A stretch of DNA of 64,000 nt from Chloroflexales bacterium ZM16-3 (GTDB lineage: Bacteria; Chloroflexota; Chloroflexia; Chloroflexales; Chloroflexaceae), in NCBI GenBank assembly GCA_004138175.2, contig RYFE02000016.1:45860-109859 (forward strand), written 5' to 3'. The position numbers and the translations under genes were made by a program. The notes under the pieces were generated by a model. The model was not told the DNA's origin. It saw nothing but the letters and a program-made list of their open reading frames with translations, and did not search any database. Below, one piece after another: positions 62,141-64,000 of the stretch (its first letter is position 1; every line of letters starts with the position of its first letter).

Positions 62141-62438
62141 ACTGCGTGAAATTTCTCGAACCGCCACAGAAGAACGTGTCGTCGTCGCCCTGATGTGCTG
62201 CCAACCTCCGTACTTTTTCTACATCCCACATATTCTGTGCGTGGCACATTTCGGGAGATACACATGGTGGGGGTCCCTGGTCAACATCTTCGGTTTTTTC
62301 GCCCGTCGTTGGGTCGCCGTGGTAGCGCAGTTCTCTATCGCCATGTATCGCTACGTAACCGCGTCGGCGCAGCTCTTGGCATACCGAGGTTTTTCCCGTA
62401 CCGGAGACGCCCTCGATAAGATAATTTCTCTTACCCAT
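62135..62438 (-). pseudogene. N-terminal fragment of a P-loop kinase-like protein
   Basis: The ATG at 62438 has AGAGGTG before it. It reads MGKRNYLIEGVSGTGKTSVC (Walker A GVSGTGKTS), AIHGDRELRYHGD and WDVEKVRRL ... TFFCGGSRNFTQFIDLF, the start of an AAA_18-type nucleotide-kinase-like family. At 62134 it breaks into the transposase remnant. About 100 residues are retained. Confidence 0.7.
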
Positions 62439-62440
62439 GG

Positions 62441-62777
62441 TCCGCACCTCTTTGGTGTGTTTGGAAGACAGGTCTTTCTCCAGGTCTGGGCCACATCCTC
62501 AGAGGCCCTACTGGCCGACCTCGCCGCACAGCGGCAGCCCGCCCCTGCGCCGATCCGGCTGCCGCTGCGCACCCTGGTGGTTACCGCGCGCCACGAGCGC
62601 TGGATCAGGCCGAGCTGACCATACGGTGGCGGTGTATGACGTGCGGTAGGCCCATAACCTGTGGGTGATCACGGCCATCCTCAGCGGCGATGATCGCCCG
62701 CGGCGCTTCCTGGCCCCATCCGGCTTCCAGCCGGTCGCCCCGGGCTGGGCCGCCCTGCGCGATCGGCTTTCCCCCGT
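62441..62777 (+). other. Decayed coding DNA, not identified
   Basis: Plus-strand frames read EALLADLAAQRQPAPAPIRL and, after a stop and frame change, VAVYDVR-TAG-AHNLWVITAILSGDDRPR and FLAPSGFQPVAPGWAALRDRL. Codon bias looks coding and the pieces may be one gene broken by an amber stop and a frameshift. I do not recognise it. Confidence 0.4.
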
Positions 62778-62896
62778 TCATATCAGCTCATGAATCAACA
62801 TGAGCAGCCGCTCGCCGTGGTTGTGGAAATCCTCCGCGCGAAGGTCGGCGATCGGCACCCACTGCGGGTTATCTTCGCCATCGTCGACCTGGTTAC
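62778..62896 (-). pseudogene. C-terminal Nudix hydrolase fragment
   Basis: The minus strand reads NQVDDGEDNPQWVPIADLRAED then FHNHGERLLMLIHELI to a TGA at 62778. W-x-P-x-x-x-L and FHN are typical of the end of Nudix proteins. Its upstream part is cut off by the IS3 element beginning at 62920. Confidence 0.5.
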
Positions 62897-63060
62897 GATT
62901 GCTCTATGGTGGACCCCTTTGTCAAGACACCAATTTGGCCCGTTTTCCGTGTGGGTGCCTCCCGTCACCCGCGAAAATGATTGACACGTGAGGCGGGGGC
63001 GGGAGCGGTCACGGGGCCGCTCCCGCCCCCGCGAAAAAAACGGACCCGAATCTGAGATGT

Positions 63061-63885
63061 TTAGCCCAGATAGAGCTCGACCGGACGGCGGTTGGCGCGG
63101 GCCTGGTGGGGGCGCTCGGTGTTAAAGAAGGGGAAATAGCGCCCCAGGCCCTGCCGGGCCTCCCGTGGACTGCCATCGTCGACCAGATAGACCTCCTCGT
63201 ACGTCACACTCCGCCACAGGCGCTCGGTAAAGATGTTGTCGTAGGCCCGTCCCTTGCCATCCATACTCATCTGCGCGCCTGCGGCCTCCACGAGGCCGGT
63301 GAGCTGCGGGCTGGTGAACGGACTCCCCTGATCGGTATTCCAGATTTGTGGCGTGGCCACCTGCAACGCCTGCTGCACCGCATCAAGGACAAAGGGCAGT
63401 TCGAGGGTCTCATCCAGCGCCCAACGCATCACATAGCGGGAGTACCAGTCCAGAATGGCCACCAGGTACCGCCAGCCATGCCGGAGGCGGATAGAGGTGA
63501 TGTCGCAGCCCCAGATGTGATTGGGCCGTTGTGCGGTCAGATTCCGCAGCAGATAGGGATAGATCCGATGCTCACTGGCCCGCTTGCGCAGATTCGGCCC
63601 CGGCGCGATGGCGGCAATCCCCATCTCGCGCATAGACCGTTGGACTCGCTTGCGATTGATCGGCTCGAACGTCTCGGCAAGCACCACCGTGAGCTTGCGG
63701 GAGCCATAGAACGGATGGGCGGTAGCGATCTCGTCGATCCGATGCTTGATAGCCACTTCCTCCGGCGGTGGCGGCACCGGCTGATAGTACAGACCGGCCC
63801 GATTGAGGCTCAACACGTCGGCCTGTGTGCGCAAAGGCAGCGCATCATCCATCCGCTCCACCAGCGCTCGTCGCTCGATTGACAT
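63061..63885 (-). CDS. IS3-family OrfB transposase
   Basis: 274 residues. N-terminal HTH_21 region (AIKHRIDEIATAHPFYGSRKL), then the integrase core with IWGCDITSIRLRHGW (first Asp), WNTDQGSPFTS (second Asp) and DNIFTERLWRS (Glu). The spacing from the second Asp to the Glu is exactly 35 residues. The C-terminal YFPFFNTERPHQA is the usual end. It overlaps orfA, as required for frameshift production of OrfAB. It appears functional. Confidence 0.93.
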   Translation of the reverse strand: MSIERRALVERMDDALPLRTQADVLSLNRAGLYYQPVPPPPEEVAIKHRIDEIATAHPFYGSRKLTVVLAETFEPINRKRVQRSMREMGIAAIAPGPNLRKRASEHRIYPYLLRNLTAQRPNHIWGCDITSIRLRHGWRYLVAILDWYSRYVMRWALDETLELPFVLDAVQQALQVATPQIWNTDQGSPFTSPQLTGLVEAAGAQMSMDGKGRAYDNIFTERLWRSVTYEEVYLVDDGSPREARQGLGRYFPFFNTERPHQARANRRPVELYLG

Positions 63886-64000
63886 GCGTCGTCAAGCGTC
63901 CAATCTCGGCATACAGCTCAGTCAGCTGCTGCTCGTGGGCGGCCTTGAGCGTAGTGACGGAGTCCCGCCGCTCGAAGAGATCCGGCAGACCAGTGATCGC
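63845..64000 (-). CDS. IS3-family OrfA, C-terminal part (partial)
   Basis: The frame enters from the right edge and reads ITGLPDLFERRDSVTTLKAA, then HEQQLTELYAEIGRLTTHVN, to a TGA at 63845: the coiled-coil tail of OrfA. It overlaps the start of orfB by 41 bases in another frame. Confidence 0.8.
   Translation of the reverse strand, partial: AITGLPDLFERRDSVTTLKAAHEQQLTELYAEIGRLTTHVNRATSAGGADG

Larger units (their letters stand above)
62920..64000 (-). mobile_element. IS3-family insertion sequence, partial at the window edge
   Basis: One end is at about 62920 (TGTCAAGACACCAATTTGGC); the other lies beyond the window. It contains an intact orfB and the 3' part of orfA on the minus strand. A related, decayed copy lies at 54003-54225. 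Confidence 0.8.

Noticed and set aside
50529..62657. Amber recoding, because three broken genes (PRC-barrel, winged-helix regulator, 62441-62777 remnant) are each interrupted by TAG.
   Set aside because: TAG is also the normal stop of several intact genes here (acyl-CoA dehydrogenase, LuxR at 57255, paaG), and two of the three remnants also have frameshifts or truncation. Decay explains them better.

Overview
The window is a GC-rich stretch of a bacterial chromosome. It most resembles a filamentous Chloroflexota, probably class Chloroflexia near Roseiflexaceae/Kouleothrix. This is inferred from gene content: two MalT-like STAND-LuxR regulators, class II fructose bisphosphatase, long PAS/GAF histidine kinases and a DUF2254 protein. 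Abundant 7-bp tandem repeats of many unrelated sequences point the same way. No rRNA, tRNA or CRISPR array was found by eye.

Positions 1-46,443 are an ordinary housekeeping and signalling region in short, often single-gene units. In order: a TPR protein with an FFLEELY-type protein and a Nudix hydrolase; a ThDP enzyme; a GAF/PAS histidine kinase; an O-antigen ligase-like protein; glpX; argC; a hybrid kinase with REC and HPt domains; pdxH; a GT4 glycosyltransferase; an acyl-CoA dehydrogenase; an orphan McrB-like AAA+ ATPase; an Asp-box protein; an SRPBCC protein; a LuxR regulator; sfsA; a PhnD-like protein; an M19 dipeptidase; an FAD oxidoreductase; a MarR-controlled heterodimeric ABC exporter; an 876-aa unknown protein followed by a Ser/Thr kinase; a membrane cytochrome c; a flavin reductase; and two crotonase-family enzymes. 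Most gaps hold a heptamer array or a perfect palindrome, and in three genes such repeats lie in frame inside the coding sequence.

Positions 46,444-64,000 are accessory DNA. A broken IS3-family element (46,814-48,630) carries a 114-bp MITE inside its transposase. Next comes a stress/energy island: a stress-protein-like ORF, CbpM, CbpA/DnaJ, a PRC-barrel remnant, acetate kinase and a CoA-disulfide reductase-rhodanese. Two copies of the palindrome GTATGAA-N5-TTCATAC stand at its control points. From 54,000 to 57,000 lies a graveyard of fused gene fragments. A second STAND-LuxR gene, an NmrA-like gene and a small conserved protein follow. The window ends in more truncated genes and a fresher IS3 element that runs off the edge.

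The strongest new signals are: a MITE family with 8-bp target duplications, one copy of which splits a DDE transposase so that excision in silico restores exact D35E spacing; a second, unrelated MITE with a 10-bp duplication; the shared operator of the stress island; and heptamer repeats expanded in frame into proteins, with a repeat-free paralogue in the same window as control.
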